Shown here: positions 11,608 through 24,147 of the stretch, one piece after another
Position numbering within the stretch: the first letter of the stretch is position 1
Layout: each line of letters opens with the position of its first letter
Assembly: GCF_001039355.2 (NCBI RefSeq)
Contig: NW_019773781.1
Span: 455,692-517,691, forward strand
From: Lingula anatina
Lineage: Eukaryota; Brachiopoda; Lingulata; Lingulida; Lingulidae
DNA length: 62,000 bases
Direction: 5' to 3'
The notes under the pieces: model-generated
Databases searched by the model: none
What the model saw: the letters and a program-made list of their open reading frames with translations, nothing else
What the model was told of the DNA's origin: nothing
Position numbers and translations under genes: made by a program

Positions 11608-14600
11608 ATATATGTCATTGACTTAATTGTTAGTGTTCAGTTGCCTGTGAAACAAAAAAAAAAAAAAACTGAATTTATGTCTTCCTGAAATGTAGCACAG
11701 ATCATCAGTTTGTTGGGTTTAAACGATGGAAGTTAAGGAGTAAGGACCCTTCACCCTCTTCACTGTGGAGCTGTGGTATTTCCCCATTACAGTAACTTTT
11801 ATCATTAGGTTATTCTATAATTACTTTTATGCACTCTTGCAAAAAGAGTGCAAAAAGATCATCCATGGCTTGGCAGGGATGTCCCATCAAAGTCATTGGT
11901 GTGTGCTTACAGTGCAGAAAGGGTAGAGTATTCCATATTTACAATCAGCTGTTACCTAATGCCTATAGTGGTTGACTGTGTGTATATTGTATATATCAAT
12001 GCAGATATGATATTGTTTATAGGGACTTGTTATATTCAAAGGGTTTCTGTTCAGTGTGTTGATGATCATGCAGTTTGTTTTTAACCAATTTCATCTTTTA
12101 GAAGCCTCTTTCATAATATCAGGAGAAAATGACTTAATCCTCATTTCCTTTCAAACTTTATGTTGCTTTATTATTCATGTATTATTTGTAGTTCATTAAG
12201 TCGACAGTAAAATGTGTATAATACTCTCCCCTCAACCCACAAGGAGATGACAAGAGGGATCCTGTATTTTGAACTTGTGACAAATATCCAGAATGTCTGT
12301 ATAATCCTAGGTCACAATTTGTAGGTTTTTCATCATACTGTAATTTAGTCACAGTCCCTTTATATCTTTCATTTTAATTATCTTGTTTCTTTTTCATGTT
12401 TGCACTCCCATGATAATTTTCCCCACAGTTGTGCCATTCCCAACATTTGATTTTTTCATTACTTCTAACCCCTGTAAAACAACTGCATGACATCAAGCAC
12501 TCATGTAAGGAACAATTTGGCAGCAGACTGTAAAGGGGTTACAAAGTGGAAAAATACTGAGAAATGTGCATTGAACAGGTAGCAGATAAAGGCTGCAAGA
12601 GTGGAGATTTCCTACTAGGCTAGTCAGCTGACATTTAGACGGTGTTGTGAAGGATGTGGTCAGATTGATTAATCGAGCAAGTTCACTCCATTTTTTTATG
12701 TGATGGGGGAGTCAGGTGGCATGCATATATAGTACTGCCGTACTCTTAATAAGTTCACAGTACTTTCTAGTTTCAGATCATATCAGGCGTGACGTTCTCA
12801 GTGTTATTATAATATTATACATAATCAGGTCAGTCTGACATCAGGATGTCAAAAATTGGTTTGAAGTAAAGGATTGTTTTATAGTCACTGAAGTTAGTCT
12901 GTCAGTGAAGACTTTAATATCACTCTTTCTGATGATTACAGTACAATTTTAATCATGAATATAGCATGGTTAATATCAAAGGTACAAGATGAATTTTCTC
13001 AATGTTTTTGCTCTTATCATTTTTTTTATTTTGAAGGGAGGGGCAGATATCTGCTACATACCGGGTAGTTTTGCATAAATGGACAGCAACAGTAAAAACT
13101 ACAGGTTGTATGTCTGTGAGTGGGTGTGCATACATATGTTTTAAAATTGGTCAGATCTTGAAATTACTGTTTTATAGTTGTAAGTCAAAATGAACTCCAT
13201 GGCATTGGAAATAAGCCCCTTGTGTACAATTTTAAGTTCATGCTTATCCCATTTTCATTATTTATTTGTCCTTTTCTAATCAGAACAATTTTTCAGATTG
13301 ATATCTGTACTTTGGCCATAGAGTACATCAGCACTTTGATTTTCTGCATCCTTAGGCTCAGACAAAGAGTCTCAGAAGAAAACTGGGATCAGAAATGAGC
13401 CTGTTCATTCTGCATTATCGGGTAGATGTAGTGCATGTAGAAGGCATTATTCATCTAAAGCCGCAGTCAATAGATCTTATGTTATTACATCTCTAAATGG
13501 AGCCATTAGTTCTGCAAGATGATGGCATTTGTGGAGGCAGTCAGCTGTTAATGATTCTCTGACAATTAATTTGATGAGTGTGTGGAGAGTTGGTTAGCAA
13601 GGGTTTTGTTGTGGATGTCTGGTTTTAACAGACTGCTGCTGCATATATTTTTTTTTTGTCACAAAAATAGATTCTACAGCAGAAAATAGCAGCTTGATGC
13701 AATACCTACATTGTGTAAGGTTGAAATGGGGTATCTTCCTCCAGTAATTAATTTTCTTTTTGAGTGTTCAAATACAGAACAGAATTAATTGACCATGTGA
13801 CAGATGGGGATTGGAGGGGATGTAACGTATAGGTGAAGATTCATCCAAGAAACTTATTGATCACAATTTTATAGTTTGGACTGAAGTACTCATTACAAAA
13901 TGTGCAAAGAATAATCTTTTTTCTGTTCACCTGTTTTATACTAAANTTACAGTACTCTATTAGATGCTAAGCTTTGCCAAAAGTTTCCTTAATTTTTTAT
14001 TCCAAGATTTTTCATTAAGAGAAACGATAATCAGCACCAATAGGTCAGACAAACGCTGCAAACCTAATAAAAGCCATGAACGCAATCAGTGCACTCAGTA
14101 ATAAGCTTTATCGCAGTCCTCTCAACAACCAAATTATAACGATAGTTCCTAGACCGAAACAGCAAAGTACGTCAATAGCCCTGATAGAATATCAGCGCTC
14201 AACTGACGACATTTTCACCCAAAACTAATGTATTTTAATGATAAAGCTTACGTGCCTCCCAAGAGACATGGCCTTGTTAGGTGAAATCTATTTCCTCGGA
14301 GGCCGCTTGGGGGCGATTAAGTAGGCTTCCTTGCTTTAGAAAAAATAATTAGGTTTAAAGGGCGGGACTATAAAATCGCAATTTGTCTTTGGGTTTCGTT
14401 AAAGGGTATTCTGATCGTCCATTCGTGTCAGCTGTTTTATTATCCGCTCTTGCACTGTATGACCTTCGGAAATATTTCGGCAAAACAGTCAGTTCCGTTA
14501 TTATTTTGTTATATGACTTTAAATATCCTGTTTCGGTAACCCTGGCTGTATTTCAGAGACAATTGTAAACGTCAGTGTGTGCCTAGTACTGTTTTTAATA

Positions 14601-15355
14601 ACTGAAACGGTGGCGGAAATCACAGAGAGGGAAACCATCGGAAATCGGGATGGTTTTGGTTAATTTTCTTCTTTAATCTAAACCGAACGAGTGAAGTAAT
14701 GCTGAAAGAGACCTGGTATAATCTGTTTTTAATGATGGAATATTCCAAAACATGGATCAACACATATGCCAATATGCGTACCAAGTTACTCAATCCCTTG
14801 TTACCTGTGTGATAGTCACATATGTGAAAGATTGGCCTTTTTCACACCAAACAATGTGATTGAGTAATATCGGATCCTTGGCTGTGTGTTTATTAAATGA
14901 AAAATAAAATGCAGGATTAAAAAAATTGCTAAATTTATTTTTACATATTTGGATGAACATGTTATGACATATGAATATTTACATGTATTAACCTACGCGA
15001 CCATGAAATGACATTGTTTCCCGTATCTGTATTCTGGGCGTCTAAATACTAATCGATAGTTAGGAACATTTTGTCTTGTGTGCTATCCAATTTATTTTCT
15101 GATATGGTTCTGAAAGGATTAAGACTTCACTGCCATTTTATAGAATAATTGACAGTTAATCGTTTTGAAGATGCTAAATTTGTACAATGTTTATCAATTA
15201 GCAAATAATCGCCTAAAGTGACTTTAACTCTCAAGAAAGGTTTTTATGTTTTTGACGGAACTAATGCAATTCCGTCGAAATTCCTTTAACGGTCTGTCAA
15301 TTAATGGCTTCATATCACATTTCATGTAGTAAGATTTATCACTCATCATTTCCAG

Positions 15356-15718
15356 GCCGATTTCCAGGATTTAGTGCTCCGGGTGATGCCGTGTTGCCAG
15401 TGGTCGCCATGTTGTAAGAAAAAGTACAAGCTGGGATACATGATGCAAGCAAGCATGAAATTCACTGACAAATTTAGCCGACAAATGAGCAAGGAAAGTC
15501 GGAAAAACAGTTGCCAATCCCTGAGCCAGGACTCAACAAAAGAAAGTATGTTACGGGCCCAGAAGGCCTCTTTATCCTCCTCGTCGTCATCGCGCAGGTC
15601 CCAGTCATCCTCTTACAAACAAAATGGCTACAATGCGCGCAGAGATAAAGAAAGCGAACCAGACGTTATAGTCAAGCTGCTACCATCTAATGGACGAGTC
15701 AGTGAGCAGGCAGTATGA
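15356..15718 (+). CDS. Orphan 3'-terminal exon, probably a class A GPCR C-terminal tail
   Basis: After a clean acceptor (catcatttccag), a 120-residue open frame runs to TGA at 15716-15718. It begins ADFQDLVLRVMPCC, reminiscent of the amphipathic helix 8 that follows NPxxY in rhodopsin-type receptors. Next come two cysteine pairs (MPCCQWSPCCKKK, possible palmitoylation) and a long Ser/Lys/Arg-rich tail with candidate phosphosites. No upstream exons with transmembrane segments were found on the + strand, and the neighbouring receptor at 24.1 kb has its own tail. AATAAA at 16086-16091 could serve as its poly(A) signal. It could be another membrane protein's cytoplasmic tail. The receptor assignment rests on the helix-8-like start only. 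Confidence 0.4.
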   Translation, partial: ADFQDLVLRVMPCCQWSPCCKKKYKLGYMMQASMKFTDKFSRQMSKESRKNSCQSLSQDSTKESMLRAQKASLSSSSSSRRSQSSSYKQNGYNARRDKESEPDVIVKLLPSNGRVSEQAV

Positions 15719-18243
15719 CGTTGAATCGCATACTTTGGGAGGGGGATCTTGTGATGAAGTATCTTTAGCTAGATAGTTTTTACCTAAAAATCACTGCAGC
15801 GTGCTTTAAGAGACGCGCCATGCAGAAGCATTGCAACATGTAACTTAAAAAGTGTTCATGTCAAAAGGGGGCTCTGTTAAAACTCCGTTTATAAATAATG
15901 ACTTCTTTATTGTGCACTGGAGGGTTGACGCCTTTTGTGTCTCCCTTTATTGACGTAGCGAGGACGAAAATTGACGGAAAGGACAAATACTGACAAAAGA
16001 ATGGTCTATAAGTGGAGATAAATCATTTCTCTGTATTTCTGTAATAAGATTTATTACTGCGGATGTCCTCTTTTTAATGAACAGCAATAAAAAAAAGCCT
16101 GCAAGTTTAGCGGTCATTTTCTATACGTTACATGTTGCAATTCTGTAGTTCGACTAAGAGCCACATTTTAAGTAAATAAATAAAAAGGCGAATAAATAAA
16201 TAAATAAATCAGAAGTTGCATTTGACGTCGATGAAAAGATCTCTGGTGTTTTAACGACGAGTAGAATGGAGAAAGACAAAACCGTCCCTTACGTTCAAAC
16301 ATTTAAGATGGGGCTACCGGTGATATATAATTAAGACTGCAAAACACTTCTTTAATGTTGATACATAATTAGACATCTGACTTGTAGCTACCAAAGGTAC
16401 CCAATATGTCAGAACTGTGTGTTTACGGGTGAATATTATATGGGGAATTTCCAAACAAAACAAACAAAGGTAAACTGTAGATAATTTGATTTGATTGATT
16501 TTGATAACGTTACATATGTGAATATGTGTTGATCATATATTCTTTTGCCATGACTGTACATGATATGCACTACATTTTGTCAAGATGTATATATATTTAT
16601 GACTGTGTGTTGACTGCACGGAACGTTCATTAGACAAACATTAGAAGTAGTTCACTAAAGAGATACGCCTTGAGTTCACAACTGGAGTAGCTTATACTGG
16701 AAATGGTACAAATGACGTCGACATACAACCAGATTAGGTTGAAAGAAATTATGATTCCTGGATTTGATTGGTGACCCTATGTGTAATATGGTCGTCTGGC
16801 GATCTGATTTTGAACCTATAATTAGCGACAGGTGTAAAAACAGGTAAAAACTGTTCACCAACAGTGGTTGGTAGCTGTATTTGAGCCACTACATATTATG
16901 TGTTGTAATTACGTCTTACCAAGGCACACGTTCATCACATACAACTCAACTTTTCTTCCTTGTTCTGATTCAGAGGTTGAATTCTTCAATCTGAAATATT
17001 TTTAAGATTAAAGAGATGAAACATGCTAGTAACCCTACAACATTTACTTGTTGACAACAATAATAATGATCAGCGATTCTGAATTGCGTAACTTTGAATG
17101 CTTTGGCTTGTTATGTTGAGTTTGGATAATGGATATCTAACGTTCAATTGCTTTCAATGGCTAATCACAACAGCAAGTGGAAGTAGCGTACACGGTTGAC
17201 ATTTAACTTAATACTTAATTTTGGTGTCAAAGTTGTGCGATAGTGTTAGAGTATTCCGATCTATCAGCAGCATGGATTTTCAGAATAACAATATGTTAAG
17301 ACAATGAATTGGCTTTCTTTAATTGTTACAATAATTTATCACAATAATTTATCAGATGTACAAGATTGGGTAAGAGGGGGGGGGGGGCCAAGTGGGCGTG
17401 TTCTTCTAATAACGAAGGCGGAAACCAAGAATTGGTTCTGATAGGGAGTCCTGACTTACTCGTGGTACATACATGTAGGTTCAGTTACAAAGGAGAGGCT
17501 ATTGTTGTTACAAGAACTACTTACTACCTCCATTACAGCTCAGTGTATTCGAATTTTTCAAAACCCCAAATTTTAAATGCGATACTGAGCGTCACAATTC
17601 GCCTCTTTGCCGTGAAAACAGGGCCTGTGTGCAGGGCGCTTATGTAGACAACAGTTGAGGAATCGAGTTCACTTGCGTGCTTTTGCCTTCATCCTATGGA
17701 TTGTATAGAAACAGTTATCATCCGGTAATGACTGCAACATTTATCACACTTCAAATTGGTTTTCGCCTCCATAGATCTCAATACTTCACTCCCTCTTGTC
17801 CTCTCTGTTAATTGAAAAGTCGGCGGAGATCCCGTACTTAACACGCAGGCTAAGGAGAAAAGAGTTCCCGTTGAATAAAACATATTTCGGAGAACAAGGT
17901 GCATTTTTATCGATAATAATGGTCCCAGGAGATTTTGATTGTTGAAGGGATTTCTTTAAAATGTATTCATGAGCCTTAACAGTTCTTGGTTATTTGAATT
18001 AAGCCATTAAGTTCCAATAAGCAGTGTAGTGTTTGAAGCATTTGGAGTATTGCGTTGTGCCGCGTGCATTGCGTTAGTTGCGAAGATGTTGCGATGACGG
18101 GTATGCCGCCATCCTCCCACCCCGGCCAAGAGTTTGCATTGCTACAGGTGAGACATAAAGCGCACTGTCATTGCAGTTTACATTAAATTTCCCTAAGAAT
18201 TACTTCTCTTAAGCGCCTTGACTTATCAAGATAATGTTGAAGT

Positions 18244-18417
18244 CGGTGTGACAGGGATGGAAGGCCAGGAATGGAAGTCCGGTGTCCCATATGGTTAGTG
18301 CAGGTAAGGGTTAGTCGGAGTATTGGGGTTAGTAGCCTATATAAGACGAATGTCACCTGTACAAAGTAATGGGTAGCGGACTACGGTTCCTAGCGGGCAA
18401 CCCTTCCTGTCACACCG
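18244..18417. mobile_element. MITE-like element with 12-bp terminal inverted repeats
   Basis: CGGTGTGACAGG at 18244-18255 is exactly complementary to CCTGTCACACCG at 18406-18417. The 174-bp interior is non-coding. No convincing target-site duplication was seen, so the element class is unknown. Confidence 0.45.
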
Positions 18418-20649
18418 GTGTTTTTCCTACGTCCTGATATATGTAAAGAAATACATCATTATTGTAATGATATGTGTGTCAGGATGTTTCATATTCATCC
18501 TATTGCTTTCGTATCTACAGCATATATGTACCATGTCACCTAATAAGTAATATGTTAAGATAATACATTTGCCATCATAAGTTATGGACGAATTTTTATG
18601 AAATTGTCAGGATATGTCAGAAAAGACCGATTAGATTTTTATGACGTTCCATTAATTAATTAATAAATCAAGAATGATAAAAGTTAGATAAGAATGAAAC
18701 ATTAAAATCGCAAGTATCAGCATTCGATAATGCACAGAAGCAAACCATCCATTTTCATGATTTATACAAGAGCTATTACATAAGATAAATGGACAATTTT
18801 CATTAACATAGTTCTGTCCATGCTCTCTCTATACTGCGGTAGCGAGTAATGAGCAACCGGTGGTGAGGAGCATTCTCCAGTGACAATTACCTGGTACAGT
18901 TCCTCCGTTCTTTATTTACGCAGGGCAATTTCAAGCAAACATATACCAGGTTCGGTCTGTTATTCAAATACATTAGGTAAATTAGGCGAACTTGCAAATA
19001 GCGGGAATATTTTATATGACAATTTTGGCTTTACATTTTTGGCCTATGGCTTATTAAAATATATCAGGAGAGACCGGGGCTAGTTGGTCCAGTTACATGT
19101 AGACACCTTTGGCTTAGTGGAACCAAATGAGTGTAAGCTAGAGCACCAACTCTATCACTTTACAAGATTATGTGATCAGATATTGTACCTTGTAGGTAAT
19201 TTTTCGTAAATTGACGAGGGGCCAGCTTACCACCGGGGTCTAAGTGGCCCCGGTATCCCCTAATGTAAATAAACCTTTCTTGACGTCTTTGGGAGATTTC
19301 GCTCCCTTCGACTCTTTTTATCACGCAGTTTGAGTAATACAATGACAGTCAGCAAAGTAACATATTATGATTTACTCACTATACTATAAAAAACCAGTGT
19401 TATTGTGTTAAAAGGGTAATAAAAGTATAGTTCGCTTGTCAGTGCTAAGTACGAAATAAGACAGATCATCATGGTGATATTCTAATCGGTGATTAGCGAA
19501 GTACTTTACCTGCTTTTCCCTCATATTCTCCCTAATTTTCTGAGTAAACCTAATTATTAAATGGATTTCATATTAATTGCATTAACCTCGCTGTGACCTT
19601 GACTACAAGCCAAGGTCACCGCTGATATGTTTTGCAATTGTGAACGCATCAACTGAGCAANTCAAGTTAGCTCTGAAGCTCAGGGTGCTGAGCAAGGACA
19701 CATTTACTGTACTTTTGTTTTATTAATCTTAATACAGAGAAGGCCCACGTTCCCTGAAATGAAGAAAGGTTTACCCACTCACGCTTTGAACAGCGCATTG
19801 CCGATTATTTATTTCCAGCCGGCAGGCTGTGTGCTGCAAACTCCATCTTTGATAATAGAAAATAATAATAACAAAACGAGGTTCCGTCAAACTGCTCTGA
19901 AACTTGGGTATATATGTATCTCATGTAACGCCTGATTTGTCTCATTTTTTCAACGGGTTTAGCTGATAAACACATTTAACTCCTAAGCGTTAAACCTGGA
20001 TATTTTTGGCAATATGACGCGTGTCGGGAAGACATGAAATTTATTGAATCAAGCAAATACATATTATTAATGCAATATAATAAATAAAAAAGGGAGAGTT
20101 CACTTCTTATATACCGCACTACTGACGCGTCTCAGCGCAGTTTACGGACACCTGGTCATTTTTTGGCCCTGATACAATCTGGGTGTCGACGCTACTGCCT
20201 CCTTGGGGAGGATATAGCCCGGCATGCCGTATGAAGCGCTGAAAGCTAGCAAACGAAAATATCTGTCTCTGCCAGACCAGGAGCTTTATCCCTGCTTTAA
20301 CCCCTTAGTGCTGGGTGCCAAGCACAACAGGTATCGTTTATGATATTAAAAATAGTAATCTTTATACGCTCTGGCCCATTTTTACAAAAGTTTATGACTA
20401 AACAAATACATAAGTAGCGTAATGAAAAATGTAAAAAGCTGGTGTATACAGGCAGTAAACGTGATGAATTTACACAGATGAAAGCTAAGCTACATGACTC
20501 ACTGGCTATGCTATTAATATTAATACCTGAATTATTACACGTTTCTCTCATAAAGAAGGTTATTTTTTGACCATCTTGCTAGACAACTTAATGTATCATT
20601 GTGTCAGACTGTGTTATTTTGTTTTGCCTTGAAAGACTATATAGTATGT

Positions 20650-20712
20650 CACTAGACGAAGTCGAACACATGTTCTCCAGTTTCGTAGGCGGGCACTCTA
20701 ATCACTAGTCCA
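20650..20712 (-). mobile_element. tRNA-derived SINE-like relic (pol III A and B boxes)
   Basis: Read on the minus strand, TAGTGATTAGAG (near 20706-20695) matches a tRNA A-box style. It is followed by GCCCGCCTACGAAACTGG (anticodon-arm like) and TGTTCGACTTC (near 20668-20658), a slightly degraded B box. The acceptor stem does not close well, so it is a SINE head or tRNA-like relic rather than a functional tRNA. Confidence 0.45.
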
Positions 20713-21141
20713 TCCGATACTGGCGGATGCTGACGATCACATCTTCAAAAATGAATGGCTTCTCGAGTTTTTGGAAGTGAGGGCTTCTTTTAGGTTATTA
20801 TTCTTATTCCTGGAGGTTGGGCCCCACTCTTTCCAAAGTCCTATACCCGCCTTTGAATATAGATCTTTTCTACTTACCAATTATCAGTTAGATCAAAAAT
20901 AAAAAACATAGTTGGAAATATTAAAAAGGAACCAGAATCAAATGCACTTTTATACCATGGTAGACCGCAAACATGCCTAGGCCAAGCCTTGAAGGGATTG
21001 TTTGTCATTGTTTGTCATAATTACAGGATTTTGACCCAAGTCACTTAATACTTAATAGACTAGTAACAAGGTATTACAAGGAAGTCCAAGACGTATCGGA
21101 GCAGGCTGTTCCACGCGTTTAGCACGTGCCTCCACGCGGAC

Positions 21142-21880
21142 CTATGCCATGTACCATTTACGCAAAATATCATAATTCACTATCTGAGAAGTATCATAAT
21201 TCAGTGATAAACCTCTAACTTGACTAATTGTCTTTCCCTTTGCCGTAACGTATGCGTAGTTTTTCCGTCCACCCGAAACTAATGTGGAGATGTGGTCCCC
21301 CTCATCTAGCTCATCTGTGAAGTCGCCGAGGTAGCGGCCCATGATGCTGTCCGGGTACGCGCTAGTTTGTGCACTGCCATCATCAAGGAATATGATAGAA
21401 TCGGCTATAGTGATAGCTCTATATAAACATCAATCTCTACACCTTTCTCACTTGTTATTTCAAGTATCAATTTCCTTAAAAGATCTGATGCGTCAGATTG
21501 TAAAACGATTCTGACCAAATCATGAGGAAGCATACCTTGAACTATGTCATTGGTTCTACTTTGGAAAAATGGAATCATAGAATTGAGATTCCGATTTTCT
21601 AAATTTGATATGTGAGCTGATAGTCCGTGTTTACAGTGGATTTTTTTTTCATTCGTCGTACAATTACTCGACGCAGATTATAATATCTCCTATAATTCAC
21701 CCCATCCCAAGTTCACCTTCGACTTGCTCTGCGTGATTCTCCAACTGTTTATTAGTTAAATTCGAACCATCTCATAAATCATCAACGCTCTCAAGCTCCG
21801 TATTCACTACCTCGCCCTCATAACTCACGCCTTCCCACAAATTAGTTATGAACCCGTCAGACTTTGTGTCACCCATAGTA
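21142..21880 (-). pseudogene. Degraded family-B DNA polymerase relic (Polinton/Maverick-like)
   Basis: On the minus strand, an open stretch 21425-21142 includes ADSIIFLDDG, resembling a decayed polB motif C, followed by YLGDFTDELDEGDHI and VSGGRKNYAYVTAKGK, which resemble the thumb/C-terminal region of protein-primed-type DNA polymerases carried by Polinton-like elements. Just upstream in transcription order (about 21565-21430), another open segment with MLPHDLVRIVLQS resembles the N-terminal region of the same proteins, so the middle of the gene is missing. Stops interrupt the copy (for example after ...ELSL, and TGA near 21780), and motif C lacks its usual aspartate pattern. It is a dead, internally deleted copy. 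No other element genes or terminal repeats were found nearby. Confidence 0.5.
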
Positions 21881-24147
21881 AAATAGTTTTACAAGATAAT
21901 GAAAGGAAGGGGTAATTTAAGGGGGGGGGGGGGATTGTCAAGCTCAAGCAATACCCCCTGTGCGTGATATCTATAATAGAAGAAATTTATCCCCTTTTTT
22001 CAGACAGCTAAACATTTAGACACGATATAGCGATACTATACGAAAAATAAGTAGACTTGAATTAAATCTTGTACATTGACTGCTTCTGAATATTTAGTAA
22101 CTTATAATTCATGCGCTCCTACACTGTCCCTCCATGAGCTGTTCTACCACTGAAGACTGCTGCGACGACGTCAACAGGGGCTAGCTGACAGAATGAAGCA
22201 GTGAAGGAAAACGCGACGTTTAATTAAGACGTTTAATGAGTGGAATAAAGGGTTTGAAACTTTCGGCCAATGAAAAAAAGGCCCATGTTATTCGGCTCAT
22301 TGTGCTGTTCGCGGGAAAAAGCAGGGTGACAAGTGTGGGAAAATGTTGTTGATTGTTTCATGTAATGTGGTTTTCTATTGTACTGTTTGTTTTCAGATTC
22401 AATATTAAACTACCTGTAAGGGCACTGCGACGACGACAGACGCAAGCGACCTCTATATGTACAGACACATCTGTGTTTGTACATAAAAATAAGGTTTCAA
22501 AAACACGTCAATACTCAGTTTACATGGTTTCGAAAACAACAAAGCAACAAGTGTTATGTAAACTGCTCAATAAATATCAGGAACTCAATACAGTCGATCT
22601 CATTTCACTTTGACATTTGATAAGCCTTAATAGCCCCCTCACTTTCATTGCTGCAAACGCTGTATTCAAAACCTTTCTGCAAGGTTATCAATCAATTACC
22701 GTAAGCATCTCCAAAGTAATATATTTCGTTTTTTAATTATCATTAATTCGTTATTTTGACACGGTACATGAGATATTTAGTGGTACAGCGTCACGGTGAT
22801 GTATCTTCTGATTAGGATCATGTTATTACGGAAATACTAGCAGCATGTATTCGGGGAATGAGAGAATGGTCTTTGTCTTTGATCTTCTGCCTACGCTAAT
22901 TATTGTCTGTACTTTATGGTGCGTTGATTTTTTACCCTTTTGAAATGATGTTCTTAGTCTTGTTTATTTTCTTTTTTTTAAAATAAATTCTTGGTTCATT
23001 TAAATTTTATATTATATATAATATATTATATATTTTTTTGCATGTATACTCATGTTCATACATGTATGAGGTTTAATAGGAATATGTTACACAAGCTTAT
23101 GAGTGTATGTGCACATTGCATTTTGATTTTTATTTTCCTTTTTATTAAAAAATAGCCTTTTCTTTCAGTTTCTAGTCGCAAATTTACCTACTTTTTACCT
23201 ACTCAATTTCCTCCAGTCCGTAAAGCACAAAAAAATTGCAGAAAATACGCTGTGCAAATATCACTTTTCAGGAAATAATTTAACGATATTTGGCATTTCT
23301 TTAAGCTATTATATATAAGTAATCAATTTTAAATCAAATTCAGTAGCTGCAGACACTAAGCCAAATTTGTCTCAAAGTACAAAAAGCAAATGGGATGAAA
23401 TTGAAAGAGTAGAATCCGTTGTCATCAATCTGTTGATTAATTGTAGCCAATGGAAACAGTGCAAGCCATTATCCCCCGTCACAAAATTGATATAAATGTG
23501 CTTTTTCAAGTTGATGCGCAGAACCAATAGAATAACTCTGAGTGCACGATTTTCATCTTGCGCAGTGTTGGAGTGCTCTTGCCTTGGCGATAGTCAAACA
23601 AAGAACGACACGTCTTCTGGTGATTTCTGTCGTACGTGGCGATAATATTAGCTGGAGAGGCGATTTTCCTGGAGTTGAAATTTGCGGGAAATTAAGACTG
23701 ATGAAAAGCAAATCACTTCATTGACGAAGAAATAGTCTTGTTGACAGGAACTTCGAGCTCAAGATTGTTAAACACGTGCTGGACCTAGCGCGGTTCACAC
23801 GCAGCATTTACGTGTTCTCGTTTGGAAGGCACTCACCACGAGAAACAATTTTCACTTCGAGCTTCGGTAGCCATGAGGTGACACACGTCCACTGGCGTTT
23901 TCTTTCTTGGAAATTCACCATGAAATTCACCTAGTATTTAACTTTGCAGATTGCTGAATCACCAGATACCTTTTGTATTGTGAATACTTTTCACTCCATG
24001 ACTGATAATTATTGGAAACCAGTGCAGTAGAAACCTGTGCAGAGGCAATTATCAGAGAACCTTGGGATTAAGAACAGAGAGACGCAGTTTGAGTTTAACT
24101 GGATCAATTCAATTCTCAGTATATTAAACCAAGAGGTAGGATTCATC

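Larger units (their letters stand above)
8424..15355. other. Gene-poor stretch; no DDX11 3' exons found
   Basis: About 6.9 kb without a recognisable exon on either strand. It contains a poly(A) tract and perfect hairpin (9408-9482), a diverged ~300-bp tandem repeat (about 9885-10900), a copy of a dispersed repeat (11434-11607) and a single N at 13946. Around 14357-14375 a GC-box-like GGGCGGG followed by TATAAAA is seen, but no gene follows that I recognise. Confidence 0.6.
15719..24147. other. Gene-poor region with transposon relics
   Basis: About 8.4 kb with no intact gene recognised. It holds an AATAAA-rich stretch (16170-16208), a MITE-like element (18244-18417), an everted nuclear-receptor-type half-site pair (19594-19618), a single N (19661), a tRNA-derived SINE relic (about 20650-20712) and a DNA polymerase B relic (21142-21880). 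Several G or C homopolymers (17379-17387, 21921-21932) are present. The 5' UTR and promoter of the receptor at 24.1 kb should lie in the last 1 kb. Confidence 0.6.

Noticed and set aside
20160-20300. GC-richer stretch resembling a structured RNA or repeat
   Set aside because: No known RNA signature, second copy or pol III box could be shown in this window.
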